64,000 bases of DNA from Vibrio neptunius (GTDB lineage: Bacteria > Pseudomonadota > Gammaproteobacteria > Enterobacterales > Vibrionaceae). The stretch spans positions 265,788 through 329,787 of the forward strand of contig NZ_JXXU01000001.1 in NCBI RefSeq assembly GCF_000967495.1, in the 5' to 3' direction. The notes below the pieces were generated by a model. The model did no database searches and was not told the DNA's origin. It worked only from the letters and a program-made list of their open reading frames with translations. This document shows, piece by piece, positions 41,517 to 50,459 of the stretch (its first letter is position 1; each line of letters begins with the position of its first letter). A program made the translations under genes and the position numbers.

Positions 41517-42320
41517 ATGAAAAAAGCCCTCGTAGTGTTGTCATTGACTGCCACCATTATTGCTAGCGGCAGCCTTATCACCAGTTACCTGCGCTTGGAG
41601 CAGAACAAACGGGTAGATGCACAGGAGATCCTGACAACCATTCAGCACGACAACCAACTCAGTATCGCCGATCGCATTGTGCATACCTCTGGTATCTTTA
41701 TTGGTGTTGACTATAAAGACAATACATTAACCTCTATTAATTCAGAGGAAGAGGTGCTGATCAAAGACTTCAATCACGTCGACTGCTTTACTCTGCTCGA
41801 TTACGTTGCTTCTCTCGCCTTTTCCGATTCCTTCGGCCAATTCGATAAGAACCTTAAGCTCGCACGCTATTTATACGGCAACGTAGACTTTCTCATGCGA
41901 CGCCATTTCTTTTCTGATTGGTTGGATAATAGTCCATTTAATGTCCAAGATGTGACGCTCGACCTTGATTCTAGAGCGGTCACAACAGTGAAGCAGATCA
42001 ACCAAAGAACCCCAGACGGTGAACGCTGGATACCTTCAGTACCAATCAAAGACAAAAACATCAGTTTCATTCCACGTGAATTTATCGATGAGGCATTAAT
42101 CAAAGAGCTTAAAAATGGTGATCTGATTGGCATATATAGCCATAAGCGCGGGCTTGATGTGTCCCACACGGGGATCTTTGTCGAGAATGGCAATCGACCT
42201 ATCTTCCGCCATGCCTCTTCCCTTGAAGGCAAAGTGGTCGATACGCCAATGCTGGAATACCTCAAAAATAAACCAGGCATCATTGTCTATCGCTTCACGA
42301 CGCACAACTCTTCAAGTTAA
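41517..42320 (+). CDS. DUF1460 protein, NlpC/P60-like amidase fold
   Basis: A 267-aa protein with an N-terminal membrane anchor (MKKALVVLSLTATIIASGS) and a DUF1460 domain, a family with the papain-like amidase fold acting on cell-wall peptides. The probable catalytic Cys is in VDCFTLLDYV and the His in DVSHTGIFV. AAGGA precedes the ATG at 41517, so the 26 upstream codons are excluded. It probably lies in one unit with the DUF481 gene. Confidence 0.82.
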   Translation: MKKALVVLSLTATIIASGSLITSYLRLEQNKRVDAQEILTTIQHDNQLSIADRIVHTSGIFIGVDYKDNTLTSINSEEEVLIKDFNHVDCFTLLDYVASLAFSDSFGQFDKNLKLARYLYGNVDFLMRRHFFSDWLDNSPFNVQDVTLDLDSRAVTTVKQINQRTPDGERWIPSVPIKDKNISFIPREFIDEALIKELKNGDLIGIYSHKRGLDVSHTGIFVENGNRPIFRHASSLEGKVVDTPMLEYLKNKPGIIVYRFTTHNSSS

Positions 42321-42348
42321 AAAACGGCAACCGTCGAGTTGCCGTTTT
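42319..42348. terminator. Terminator between convergent genes
   Basis: AAAACGGCAA / TTGCCGTTTT hairpin; it can serve both the DUF1460 gene and the convergent regulator-partner gene. Confidence 0.88.
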
Positions 42349-42369
42349 CGCCTGCTAATTAACGCTCAT

Positions 42370-42822
42370 TTAATACGTCATGTGTAAAATAACTTTATGC
42401 CCGACAAGTGCCGCATTGTTCTCGCCCAACTTAGCTACTTTCATGTGGCCATCGAATGAGCCTGGCCTGACAAACAGTTGCTCTATAATACCCTTGCGCA
42501 GTGGCGCTATATCTAGCGGTTGATGTTCTTGCATGGCAAAGAACACCCCGTCACTGTCAAGCTCGTAAATCCCTGAACCCGTATAACCAACTCGACTTTG
42601 CGGTAATACCGCGTAAACGTCGTAGCTGCTGTTCTCTTTCAGGGTTAGTTCAATTCTCATTGGTAGCGTAACGGCAAAATCATCATCCGGATTGGTAGAC
42701 GACACATGTACTACCGTATGGCTGATCATATGGCGGTTCACTTGGTTGTCATCGCTATACGAAACCGCCGCCCCACAGGCAATGCCCGCGATAAGCGGAG
42801 TAATGGTCAATAATTTATTCAC
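42370..42822 (-). CDS. Membrane-anchored partner of ToxR-like regulator (copy 1)
   Basis: A 150-aa protein with one N-terminal membrane helix and a periplasmic domain that looks beta-rich. GTG 42822 lies inside the end of the regulator gene, giving an 8-nt overlap (start within TGTGAATAA). Position, size and topology resemble ToxS, TcpH or VtrC, small periplasmic partners of ToxR-family regulators; similarity to those by sequence is not obvious. It is related to the partner gene at 47956-48405 (shared SHT..V and YxxYxxL..G..G patterns). Confidence 0.72.
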   Translation of the reverse strand: MNKLLTITPLIAGIACGAAVSYSDDNQVNRHMISHTVVHVSSTNPDDDFAVTLPMRIELTLKENSSYDVYAVLPQSRVGYTGSGIYELDSDGVFFAMQEHQPLDIAPLRKGIIEQLFVRPGSFDGHMKVAKLGENNAALVGHKVILHMTY

Positions 42823-43504
42823 AACTGAGCACTCCACTGTCTGATTTAAAACTCAGAGATCGACCTTTGCCGTCCACGAGCAACGTCAACTCGCCAAAGT
42901 CGTATAACGTCGAATTTGGGTAATGCACTTTCGCTGCGTTGTTTTCCGGGGCAAACCAGCAAGAGGCAAACGCTTGCTGCTCAAAAGACGCATAAGCCAA
43001 AGGCGAGCTCACATTTTCAATCACTGCGTAACTCGCGACAGCGCCGAAAACAAACCATCCAACGGCTATCAGTTGGTGATGATACTTCGCCATACGACTG
43101 TGTAGCGCGCCTTTGTGTGGTTGAGCGGTGGGGGTTTCCATCCTTTCCGCGAAGACCTCTTCCACTTGCTCAAGGTCACTTTCGGGCTGGTACGTCTCTA
43201 CCCTTCCGACAAATTCATAACCGATACCACGTACCGTGCGGATGATGTCACCAGCACGATCTTCCAGTGCTCGACGACAATTGGAGATGCAGTGTAACAA
43301 ACTGCTGCTCTCGACTACGATACCTCGCTTTAGCCACACTTCATGCATCAATTCGTGTTTAGTCAGCGTCTCACCCTCTCGCTCGATCATGTAGTTCAGT
43401 AGCGCAATCTCATTGACACCAATCGGATGACGAACATGACTACCCTGACTGTGAATGTAGCCTTGCTCAACATCAAGAATATGGTTTTCATTAATCAATA
43501 ACAT
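42815..43504 (-). CDS. ToxR-like transmembrane transcriptional regulator (copy 1)
   Basis: A 229-aa regulator: cytoplasmic OmpR-type winged helix (about 1-100; EVWLKRGIVVESSSLLHCIS, RTVRGIGYEFVG), acidic linker, one membrane helix (about 145-162) and a short periplasmic domain with Cys182 and Cys228, the second-last residue. Fourth-from-last gene position in an operon after the RND pump (3-nt gap). Paralogue of the regulator at 48398-49057. The two cysteines could form a disulfide, as known in ToxR. Confidence 0.87.
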   Translation of the reverse strand: MLLINENHILDVEQGYIHSQGSHVRHPIGVNEIALLNYMIEREGETLTKHELMHEVWLKRGIVVESSSLLHCISNCRRALEDRAGDIIRTVRGIGYEFVGRVETYQPESDLEQVEEVFAERMETPTAQPHKGALHSRMAKYHHQLIAVGWFVFGAVASYAVIENVSSPLAYASFEQQAFASCWFAPENNAAKVHYPNSTLYDFGELTLLVDGKGRSLSFKSDSGVLSCE

Positions 43505-43507
43505 GCT

Positions 43508-46500
43508 TTACCCCTCAACGAGCTGCTTACGCAATACGCTTTTTTCGCGAAGCTTTGCTACCGCAACATAAGCCATTGGTACGAAGAACAGTGAGAAGAA
43601 AGTACCAATCGTCAAACCACCGACTAAAACCAGACCAATATTCACTCGCCCCAATGAACCCGGGCCTTCTGCCAGAGCAAGAGGTAGCGAACCGATGATC
43701 ATCGTCAGAGACGTCATCAGGATAGGACGTAGACGAGAGCGCGCACTCATCAATGCCGCTTCCATCACTTCCACACCTTCCTTACGCTTAAGGTTGGCAA
43801 ATTCGACCATCAGGATGCCGTGCTTGGTCACCAAACCAACCAAAGTGAGCAAACCAATCTTAGAGTACAGGTTCAGGCTTTGACCAAAGACACTTAACGT
43901 CAGTATCGCCCCCACCAGACACAGAGGAACGGTGATGAGAATCACCAATGGGTCTACAAAACTCTCAAACTGAGCAGCAAGGATCAGGAAGATAAAGATA
44001 AGTGCCAGACCAAACAGCATCTGCATACCCGCTGATGACTCGTTAAGTTCTTTAATCACACCATCGTACTCATAGCTTTGACCCGATTTCAGCAGTTCAG
44101 GAACCTTCTCATCAAGAAACGCTTGAACATCATCGGCGCTGTAACCCGGAACCAAGTCTGCGGTGATCTCTGCAGCGTCTTTACCTGCGTAGGTTTTGAT
44201 GTTTGATTCTGCCGTCACAGGCTTAATCGATACGAACTGAGACAGTGGCAATCTTTGACCAGATTCAGAGCTCACATACAGCTTATCTAAAACCTTAAAA
44301 TCACCTAACGCTTGGCGGTTTACCTGAACCTGAATTGGGTAAGTAAATCCATCATCGGCTTGCAGATCGGCCGCTTTCACAGAGCCTAAAAAAGTAGAGA
44401 TGGCATTGGTGACGTTGCCATAGTCTACGCCAGACAACACAATCGCATTACGGTCAATCGACATATCAAATCGTAACTGGTCGCGGTGAGTCGAGTTATC
44501 TACGTTCGACAGTCCAGGGTAATCCTCAAGTAACTCCGCCACTTTTGCAGCGGTATCAGATAACTCCTCTAGATCACGGTTCACCGTCGTCAACTGAAGA
44601 ATCAGGTTATTTGCCACATCAAGGTTATCCGCAGAACGAACAGAGAACGATGTCGTATAGGCCGAAACGGTTTGTTTCGCTTTCGCAATCATCTCATTGA
44701 TGATGTCATCTGCGCTCTTACTCCGCTCTTGCCAAGGTTTCAGCAGCACATGGTTAGTTGGAGCACTTTCAATATAAGCCAGATTCGCTTCAATTTGGTT
44801 ATTGCCTGCAAACACTGCGTTGATTTGGTCTGCGTTGTCCAAGTCGTAGAGACGACCTGCCCCCGCAGGGCCATGAGACGTCACTTCAATGAAACCAGTA
44901 TCTTCAGTAGGCAGAAGAACTTTCGGCATAAACCATACAGCAACAACAGACAAAACAGTCAGGATTGCAGTCCCCGCTAAAACCTGACGTGGACGCTTAA
45001 ACCATGCATTCAGGTACACCATATACTTGTCGGTCATGGCGTTAAGTTTGGTTTCGACCCACTGGAACCATTTTGGTGACGTTGTCACCGATTTCAACAT
45101 GTAGGCACTCATCATCGGAGATAGAGTTAATGCTACGAATCCTGAGATGATGACTGATGCCGCTAGCGTAAAGGCAAACTGTCGAAACAGATCCGCCGTC
45201 AGACCTGACATCAAACCAATCGGTAAGTACACCACGGCCAACGTTAAGGTCATCGCTATGACTGGAAAAACAATTTCTTTACAGCTCTGAAGTGCGGCTG
45301 CAAAGGGTGAAAGACCTTCCTCAATGTGTCGATAACAGTTTTCAACCACGACAATAGCGTCATCAACCACCAGACCAATCGCTAGAATAATAGCTAAAAT
45401 CGTTAACACGTTGATGCTGAAGCCTAGCATTGCCATCACGCCAAACACGCCTATGACACAAACAGGAATAGTGATCAGAGGGATCACAGCGACACGCAAC
45501 GAGCCCAAAAACACAACAACAATCGCCGATACGAGCACAATCGCTTCAAGCAAAGTCATAAAACCTTGGTCAATCGCTTCTTCGATAAAGTCAGCCTGAT
45601 TGTAGACCATCTTCATCTCAACATTGTCCGGTACTTCCATCGTTGCCATGGTCGCTTTTACGCGGTTCGCAACCGTCACTGGGTTTTCAGATTTAAGTGG
45701 TAACACCTGCAGTGACATCGCCATATCACCATCGACATGAAGCATGCTTGGCTCAAGGCTCTCCTCACCCATTTGAACGTCGGCCACATCGTTAACACGA
45801 ACAATGTTGCCATTATCGACACGAATAACGAGGTCACGCACATCTTCAATGGACGTTACCTGATTAACAGGGTTGATTGAGAAGTCACGCACTTCACCTT
45901 TAATCGTACCTGCAGTAAAGGTGGCATTGTAAGTGCTCAATGTACCCACAACGTCAGAAGCACTGACGTTCAGAGCAGCCATACGCTCAGGTTGCAACCA
46001 AACACGAATCGCTCGGTTGGAGCCACCGTAAGGTCCCCACACACCACCAACACCCAGTACGTTTTTGAACTGAGGAGCAATCTGCTGACTGATAAAGTCA
46101 AACAGCTCCTGCTTCTCCATCTCACCCCGGTTAACGAATGTGATAATGTTACTTGGCATTGCCGTGTCAGAAGAGTCATCCGTTACTGTCGGTTTGTCTG
46201 TCATCGCTGGGGGGAAGTCAGAAATACCATCCACCTTGCTGCGCAGATTGTTCATCAGGCTTGCGTACTCCACCTCACTGACCCCATCCTCAAATTGGAT
46301 CTTGAGAGAACAGCTGCCCTCCTGACAATCAGTTGTCATCGTCTTGATCTTATCCAGACCAGTAACCGCCGTGATCAGCTCCTGCGCGACGTTTTGTGAC
46401 ATAAACTCTGCGCTCGCCCCGGTAATAGATGCACTGACCGTTGCCGTTGCCGTCTGGCGTTCAGGAAAATATTGAATCGCAAGTTTTTGATACGAAACTA

Positions 46501-46576
46501 GGCCTAATAAAACAATCGCAATGCTCAATACTGACGCGAGTACTGGATGCTTAATGCATATCTCAGGCAGCTTCAT
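43508..46576 (-). CDS. RND efflux transporter, inner-membrane permease
   Basis: A 1022-aa HAE1/AcrB-like pump with 12 helices, two periplasmic loops and the proton-relay motif GLVVDDAIVVVEN in helix 4. It overlaps its membrane-fusion partner by 14 nt and is followed after 3 nt by a ToxR-like regulator gene. No outer-membrane channel gene is adjacent, so a general TolC is presumably used. Substrate unknown; vibrio pumps of this class export bile salts, detergents and dyes. Confidence 0.95.
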   Translation of the reverse strand: MKLPEICIKHPVLASVLSIAIVLLGLVSYQKLAIQYFPERQTATATVSASITGASAEFMSQNVAQELITAVTGLDKIKTMTTDCQEGSCSLKIQFEDGVSEVEYASLMNNLRSKVDGISDFPPAMTDKPTVTDDSSDTAMPSNIITFVNRGEMEKQELFDFISQQIAPQFKNVLGVGGVWGPYGGSNRAIRVWLQPERMAALNVSASDVVGTLSTYNATFTAGTIKGEVRDFSINPVNQVTSIEDVRDLVIRVDNGNIVRVNDVADVQMGEESLEPSMLHVDGDMAMSLQVLPLKSENPVTVANRVKATMATMEVPDNVEMKMVYNQADFIEEAIDQGFMTLLEAIVLVSAIVVVFLGSLRVAVIPLITIPVCVIGVFGVMAMLGFSINVLTILAIILAIGLVVDDAIVVVENCYRHIEEGLSPFAAALQSCKEIVFPVIAMTLTLAVVYLPIGLMSGLTADLFRQFAFTLAASVIISGFVALTLSPMMSAYMLKSVTTSPKWFQWVETKLNAMTDKYMVYLNAWFKRPRQVLAGTAILTVLSVVAVWFMPKVLLPTEDTGFIEVTSHGPAGAGRLYDLDNADQINAVFAGNNQIEANLAYIESAPTNHVLLKPWQERSKSADDIINEMIAKAKQTVSAYTTSFSVRSADNLDVANNLILQLTTVNRDLEELSDTAAKVAELLEDYPGLSNVDNSTHRDQLRFDMSIDRNAIVLSGVDYGNVTNAISTFLGSVKAADLQADDGFTYPIQVQVNRQALGDFKVLDKLYVSSESGQRLPLSQFVSIKPVTAESNIKTYAGKDAAEITADLVPGYSADDVQAFLDEKVPELLKSGQSYEYDGVIKELNESSAGMQMLFGLALIFIFLILAAQFESFVDPLVILITVPLCLVGAILTLSVFGQSLNLYSKIGLLTLVGLVTKHGILMVEFANLKRKEGVEVMEAALMSARSRLRPILMTSLTMIIGSLPLALAEGPGSLGRVNIGLVLVGGLTIGTFFSLFFVPMAYVAVAKLREKSVLRKQLVEG

Positions 46577-47765
46577 TCGTCACCTCCGCAGGCTTTTCGT
46601 TTGCCGGCTCAGCGACCTTTTTTTGTACTTTTTCTACTTCGGTCGAAAGTTCAGCGGCAGATTTCTCAGCCTCCGCTTCTATGGCTGGCTGAGCAGGTAA
46701 AGTGCGTGACGGCAAAGTCACTGGTGATTTAGTGTTTTGAACCGATACAGGCGCCTCGTGATTGAGGTTTTGTCGGCCTGTTACAACAACGGTTTCGCCT
46801 AGCTTGAGACCAGATTCAATCGTCACGTAGCCACTATTGGTATTTTCACCAAGCTCGACTGGACGCTTGATCGCTTTGTTGTCTTCAACGACCCAAACGA
46901 AACGCTGGTCTCCGTCAGCGCCTACAGATGTCTGAGAAACGACGAGGTGTGGTTTTGCCTCACCAATTGTTTGAGAAACCTTGGCGAACATTCCTGGCAC
47001 TAACGCATTTTCAGGGTTATCAAAATGCGCGTGAATTTCTACGCGACCTGAGCTCTCATCAACAAGTGGTGCGATATAGTTTACCTTGCCAGTGAACGTC
47101 TGGTTTTGGTATGCATCGACCGTTAAAGACACAGGCTGACCCAGCTTCGCTTTACCGACTTCTGACTGACTGATTGAGTAATGCACTTCCACCGGATCAA
47201 GCTTGATCAGGCTAACCAAGGCCGTTGCTGCTTCCACTCGACTGCCAACAGAGTGGGTAAAATTGGTCAGCTGACCATCAAATGGGGCAACCAACTGATA
47301 GTTCTGCATATCCGTTTTCTTTTGACGGAAGTCTGCACGCGCCAGATTTGCTTGTTGCTTCAGTTCTTCGACATCCTGAGCAGACATGGAGTCAGGTTGT
47401 TTCTTTAGCAATGCCAACACACGGTCTAGCTTAGACTCGGCTAAGGCCAGCGAGCTTTCTGCTTTATCGAGTTCAGCCTTAGCCTGATCATCATCAAGTT
47501 GAGCGATGAGCTCCCCTTCCTTAACCACATCACCATCGCTGAATTTTAGTGATTTAAGTTTTTCACCTGCACTGAACGTCAACGCAGCAGAATCGGTTGC
47601 TTTAATTTTGCCCACTTCATTCAGTGAAACGGCGCTTGATTGCTCGGTAACCACTTCGATGGTGACCGGAATAGCAGGAACTTGGTCTTCTGCAATCACG
47701 TTAACGGCGTAAACCGAGCTCGCAGTGCATAAAACAGACAACGGTAAAGCCTTAGCATTTTTCAT
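46563..47765 (-). CDS. RND efflux membrane fusion protein
   Basis: A 400-aa periplasmic adaptor with a signal peptide (ends near SSVYA), lipoyl half-motifs, a coiled-coil hairpin (about 95-150) and a beta-barrel domain. The C-terminus has an unusual Ala/Glu/Pro-rich tail of about 45 residues (AEAEKSAAELSTEVEKVQ) beyond the usual family end. First gene of a probable four-gene operon: fusion protein, pump, ToxR-like regulator, partner. Confidence 0.93.
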   Translation of the reverse strand: MKNAKALPLSVLCTASSVYAVNVIAEDQVPAIPVTIEVVTEQSSAVSLNEVGKIKATDSAALTFSAGEKLKSLKFSDGDVVKEGELIAQLDDDQAKAELDKAESSLALAESKLDRVLALLKKQPDSMSAQDVEELKQQANLARADFRQKKTDMQNYQLVAPFDGQLTNFTHSVGSRVEAATALVSLIKLDPVEVHYSISQSEVGKAKLGQPVSLTVDAYQNQTFTGKVNYIAPLVDESSGRVEIHAHFDNPENALVPGMFAKVSQTIGEAKPHLVVSQTSVGADGDQRFVWVVEDNKAIKRPVELGENTNSGYVTIESGLKLGETVVVTGRQNLNHEAPVSVQNTKSPVTLPSRTLPAQPAIEAEAEKSAAELSTEVEKVQKKVAEPANEKPAEVTNEAA

Positions 47766-47911
47766 GACTTGTCTCTAATTGATGAAACTTGCCGCTTGTT
47801 ATACCTAAGATTTTCCTTACTAAGTTAGGGCTTTGTCAGGTGAGTAATCTTTAATCATTAACCATTATTAAAAAACCTCAAACCCATGTTTTAAAAGAAG
47901 AAACACACAAA

Positions 47912-47939
47912 AAAAGCCAGCATCTAAATGCTGGCTTTT
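47912..47939 (-). terminator. Terminator between regulator pair 2 and the RND operon
   Basis: AAAAGCCAGCAT / ATGCTGGCTTTT hairpin with 4-nt loop, 16 bp after the partner-2 stop on the minus strand. It separates the second regulator pair from the pump operon. Confidence 0.9.
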
Positions 47940-47955
47940 GCACTATTTTTGAACA

Positions 47956-48405
47956 CTAGGGCTCTGCAAAAATAAACAGGTAGGAGTATCTTGGTGCAAC
48001 CAAGATCGTTTGTGCCTTACCTATACGAATGACTTTCAAATCTTCCATAGAGTGCATTCCCCGTTGACTAAACATCGTTTCCATCAGGTTTAACTTTTTA
48101 CCATCTGGGACAACTTGCTCAGCAGAGGTCGGCATGAGTGATAACCCATAAGAATCAAAATGGTAGTTGCCTGCGGTATTAAATCCAACCAGATTGCCGG
48201 TTAAAAAATACAATTCATACTGCCCAGAGCGCTTCAAGTTCATTGAAGCGCGCATATTAACTAGCTCACTGCCTTCGATTTTGGGGACAACAATTTTCGT
48301 GTGACTTTCGAAGTTTTGGTGCATGGTCGGAGAGTTGACGTAAGCCGCCATACCACCAATTGCTAAGCCAGCTATGACACTGGTGATCGCCATGGTCTTA
48401 CTCAC
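47956..48405 (-). CDS. Membrane-anchored partner of ToxR-like regulator (copy 2)
   Basis: A 149-aa protein with one N-terminal membrane helix (VIAGLAIGGMAAYV) and a periplasmic domain. Its GTG at 48405 overlaps the regulator stop by 8 nt (within TGTGAGTAA), exactly the junction layout seen in copy 1. Weak sequence similarity to copy 1 along the whole length. An ATG four codons downstream is an alternative start. Role as stabiliser or ligand-binding partner is inferred from ToxRS-type pairs. Confidence 0.7.
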   Translation of the reverse strand: MSKTMAITSVIAGLAIGGMAAYVNSPTMHQNFESHTKIVVPKIEGSELVNMRASMNLKRSGQYELYFLTGNLVGFNTAGNYHFDSYGLSLMPTSAEQVVPDGKKLNLMETMFSQRGMHSMEDLKVIRIGKAQTILVAPRYSYLFIFAEP

Positions 48406-49057
48406 ACACCACCTCCACTTCCTCTGGCAGGTAACTGACCGACGTGCCATCCTGATCAACCAAGATCACCTGATTACCCGTTTGGAAAGCTCGGACATTA
48501 GCCAGTGTAATCGGCTTATCCGTTTTAACCGTACACCCCAAATAACGAGTTTCAGTATAGTCAGCTTCAACCCAAGGCGAGCGTAAATTAAACATAAGCA
48601 GGTATCCTACCAATGCACTCAAACTAAACGACACCAAATAACGTGCATTACGCTTTTTCAATACCGTTGACGCTAGATCTGAGGCCACCACATTGTCAGG
48701 CGAAACTAAGGGGGCCGCCTCATTAGCAACAACCTCAGGTGCGTATTCCCTGACATCACCGTTAAATTGATAACCCACACCACGAATCGTGCTGATGATT
48801 TCACCGTTTTTATCTTGGAGTGCTTTGCGGCAGCTTGACACGCAGTGCAACAAACTGCTTTCTTCAACAATGACGCCTTTTTTATGCCAGACCTGTTGCA
48901 AAAGTTCGGTTTTAGATAGAGGTTTATGAGGGTGCTCGATCATGTATTGAAGCAACGCGACTTCGTTACCGCCTAGCATGTTTTTTTGGCCGGACTCCGC
49001 GTCTTCCACTGAACCGGCAAGCAAATTGAGAATATGATTATTATTAATTATCAGCAT
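48398..49057 (-). CDS. ToxR-like transmembrane transcriptional regulator (copy 2)
   Basis: A 219-aa regulator with the same plan as copy 1: winged helix (QVWHKKGVIVEESSLLHCVS, STIRGVGYQFNG), linker, membrane helix (about 139-156), short periplasmic domain with Cys175 and Cys218 and the same terminal CE. The DNA-binding domains of the two copies agree at more than half of positions by eye, so they are paralogues. First gene of a two-gene unit with its partner. Confidence 0.87.
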   Translation of the reverse strand: MLIINNNHILNLLAGSVEDAESGQKNMLGGNEVALLQYMIEHPHKPLSKTELLQQVWHKKGVIVEESSLLHCVSSCRKALQDKNGEIISTIRGVGYQFNGDVREYAPEVVANEAAPLVSPDNVVASDLASTVLKKRNARYLVSFSLSALVGYLLMFNLRSPWVEADYTETRYLGCTVKTDKPITLANVRAFQTGNQVILVDQDGTSVSYLPEEVEVVCE

Positions 49058-49166
49058 CGTAATCGACTGAATGGGGGAACGTTCTATTCTCTAACCATAT
49101 CTCAAAACTTGAAAAAAAGAAAAACCCAACCCAAGAACAGTGAGTTTTCGCAAAGCTTTTTGTTGG

Positions 49167-50441
49167 CTATTTTCCAGCGTGAGCCACCATTGCTTCTTTA
49201 ATAACCAATACTTGGCCATCCGTAAAATAGTCATGTTGATCATCTAACGCAGTTGGCACAGAAAGCGGTTCAAAAGCGATGGTTCGCTGCGGCCGTACCA
49301 ACTTCACTTGTTGAGCAAGTTTATCTCGCTCTTCATCCACATTCGGATCTACGCTATGCAGCACGGTAACAATGCCCGAATAAGCAGTAAGCGTTAATCC
49401 ATCGTCATAGCTTATTGCTCCTAGCCAAAACGGCTGATTACTTTGTGGGTCTACCCCTCCCTTCCACCAACGAATGTGGCTTCGCTGAACCCAATCTCCG
49501 GGCAGCTGAAACGCCATATCTTGAGGGATTTGGTTCCAAAACAAATCAGACACTGGTGGAGTCTGGTTATTCATCAAATCCAAATATATGGATGGGTCAA
49601 TCTCATGACGTGAAAATGTGTGATTTTCTATCCAGCCAAGTTGTGACATCAGTTGACGAGGAGATTCCCCAAAATAGAGTACATTAACTGCTTGGGCATC
49701 AAACACCGAAGATTTCCCCGGATAGGCTTTGAAGTTAAGCGCTGTAGGAGCAATTTTGGCAGCTGGCCCTGTCGGCACAGCAAAATCATCAGACATATGG
49801 AAAAAATGCGTGTAGTTGGCATACAGCATCGAGCCCAGCAGAAACAGCGAGAATTTAGGCAACATTAAACGCCACTTTAAGCGTTTACCGATAAACAGAA
49901 AAATAACACTAGCAGCCACAGCCATCAGGCTGGTTTGGTGCTCAACAATGACGGCTTTGACTTCAGCAACGATTGGCAATGAATCGATACCATAAGCGAG
50001 CAGGTAGCCCCACATCACAAATTGGCCAACGCCCAACACTAGGCCTATCGAAGAGAAGATGCTGAAGCGTCTCCATGTTACCTTGTGGGTTCCGGCCATA
50101 AAAGGGACCACCCATGCAATAGGCCCAAGTAGACGAGCAAACACCAATACTGTGTTACCTCGCTTTGCCATCAGATGGCGACATCGGGCTATCGGACGCC
50201 TAGTCTTAGGCTGCCACTTAACCAGTTTCTTCTGAGCAGGTAACCCTACTTTTCGTCCTATGAAATAGCTGGCCTGATCGCCAAGCAAGCCACCAAGCAG
50301 TACCGCGAAGACGCCAGTGATAACCCCCTGATGCAACTGATAACCCGCTGCGATCAGAAAAGGCTCTCCCGGTACAAATAGATTGGGGCCTATCAGCGCA
50401 TCCAGTAAGGCCCCAACAAACAGGCTAGCTCCTTCAAACAT
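49167..50441 (-). CDS. DedA-family membrane protein with LssY C-terminal domain
   Basis: A 424-aa protein. The N-terminal half (about 1-200) is a DedA/VTT membrane domain (FARLLGPIAWVVPFMAGTHK), the family of putative lipid flippases, and the C-terminal half (about 235-415) resembles the LssY C-terminal domain (LGWIENHTFSR, WWKGGVDPQSNQPFWLGAIS). ATG 50441 is chosen; TTG and GTG codons immediately before it are possible. It follows a glycosyltransferase gene closely (18 nt), suggesting a shared envelope-lipid role. Confidence 0.85.
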   Translation of the reverse strand: MFEGASLFVGALLDALIGPNLFVPGEPFLIAAGYQLHQGVITGVFAVLLGGLLGDQASYFIGRKVGLPAQKKLVKWQPKTRRPIARCRHLMAKRGNTVLVFARLLGPIAWVVPFMAGTHKVTWRRFSIFSSIGLVLGVGQFVMWGYLLAYGIDSLPIVAEVKAVIVEHQTSLMAVAASVIFLFIGKRLKWRLMLPKFSLFLLGSMLYANYTHFFHMSDDFAVPTGPAAKIAPTALNFKAYPGKSSVFDAQAVNVLYFGESPRQLMSQLGWIENHTFSRHEIDPSIYLDLMNNQTPPVSDLFWNQIPQDMAFQLPGDWVQRSHIRWWKGGVDPQSNQPFWLGAISYDDGLTLTAYSGIVTVLHSVDPNVDEERDKLAQQVKLVRPQRTIAFEPLSVPTALDDQHDYFTDGQVLVIKEAMVAHAGK

Positions 50442-50459
50442 CACCAAGATCCCTGAGCT

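Noticed and set aside
42370..43504. Assigning this pair as toxR/toxS or vtrA/vtrC themselves
   Set aside because: Topology fits, but the sequences do not match those genes closely enough by eye, and the neighbourhood (RND pump) differs.
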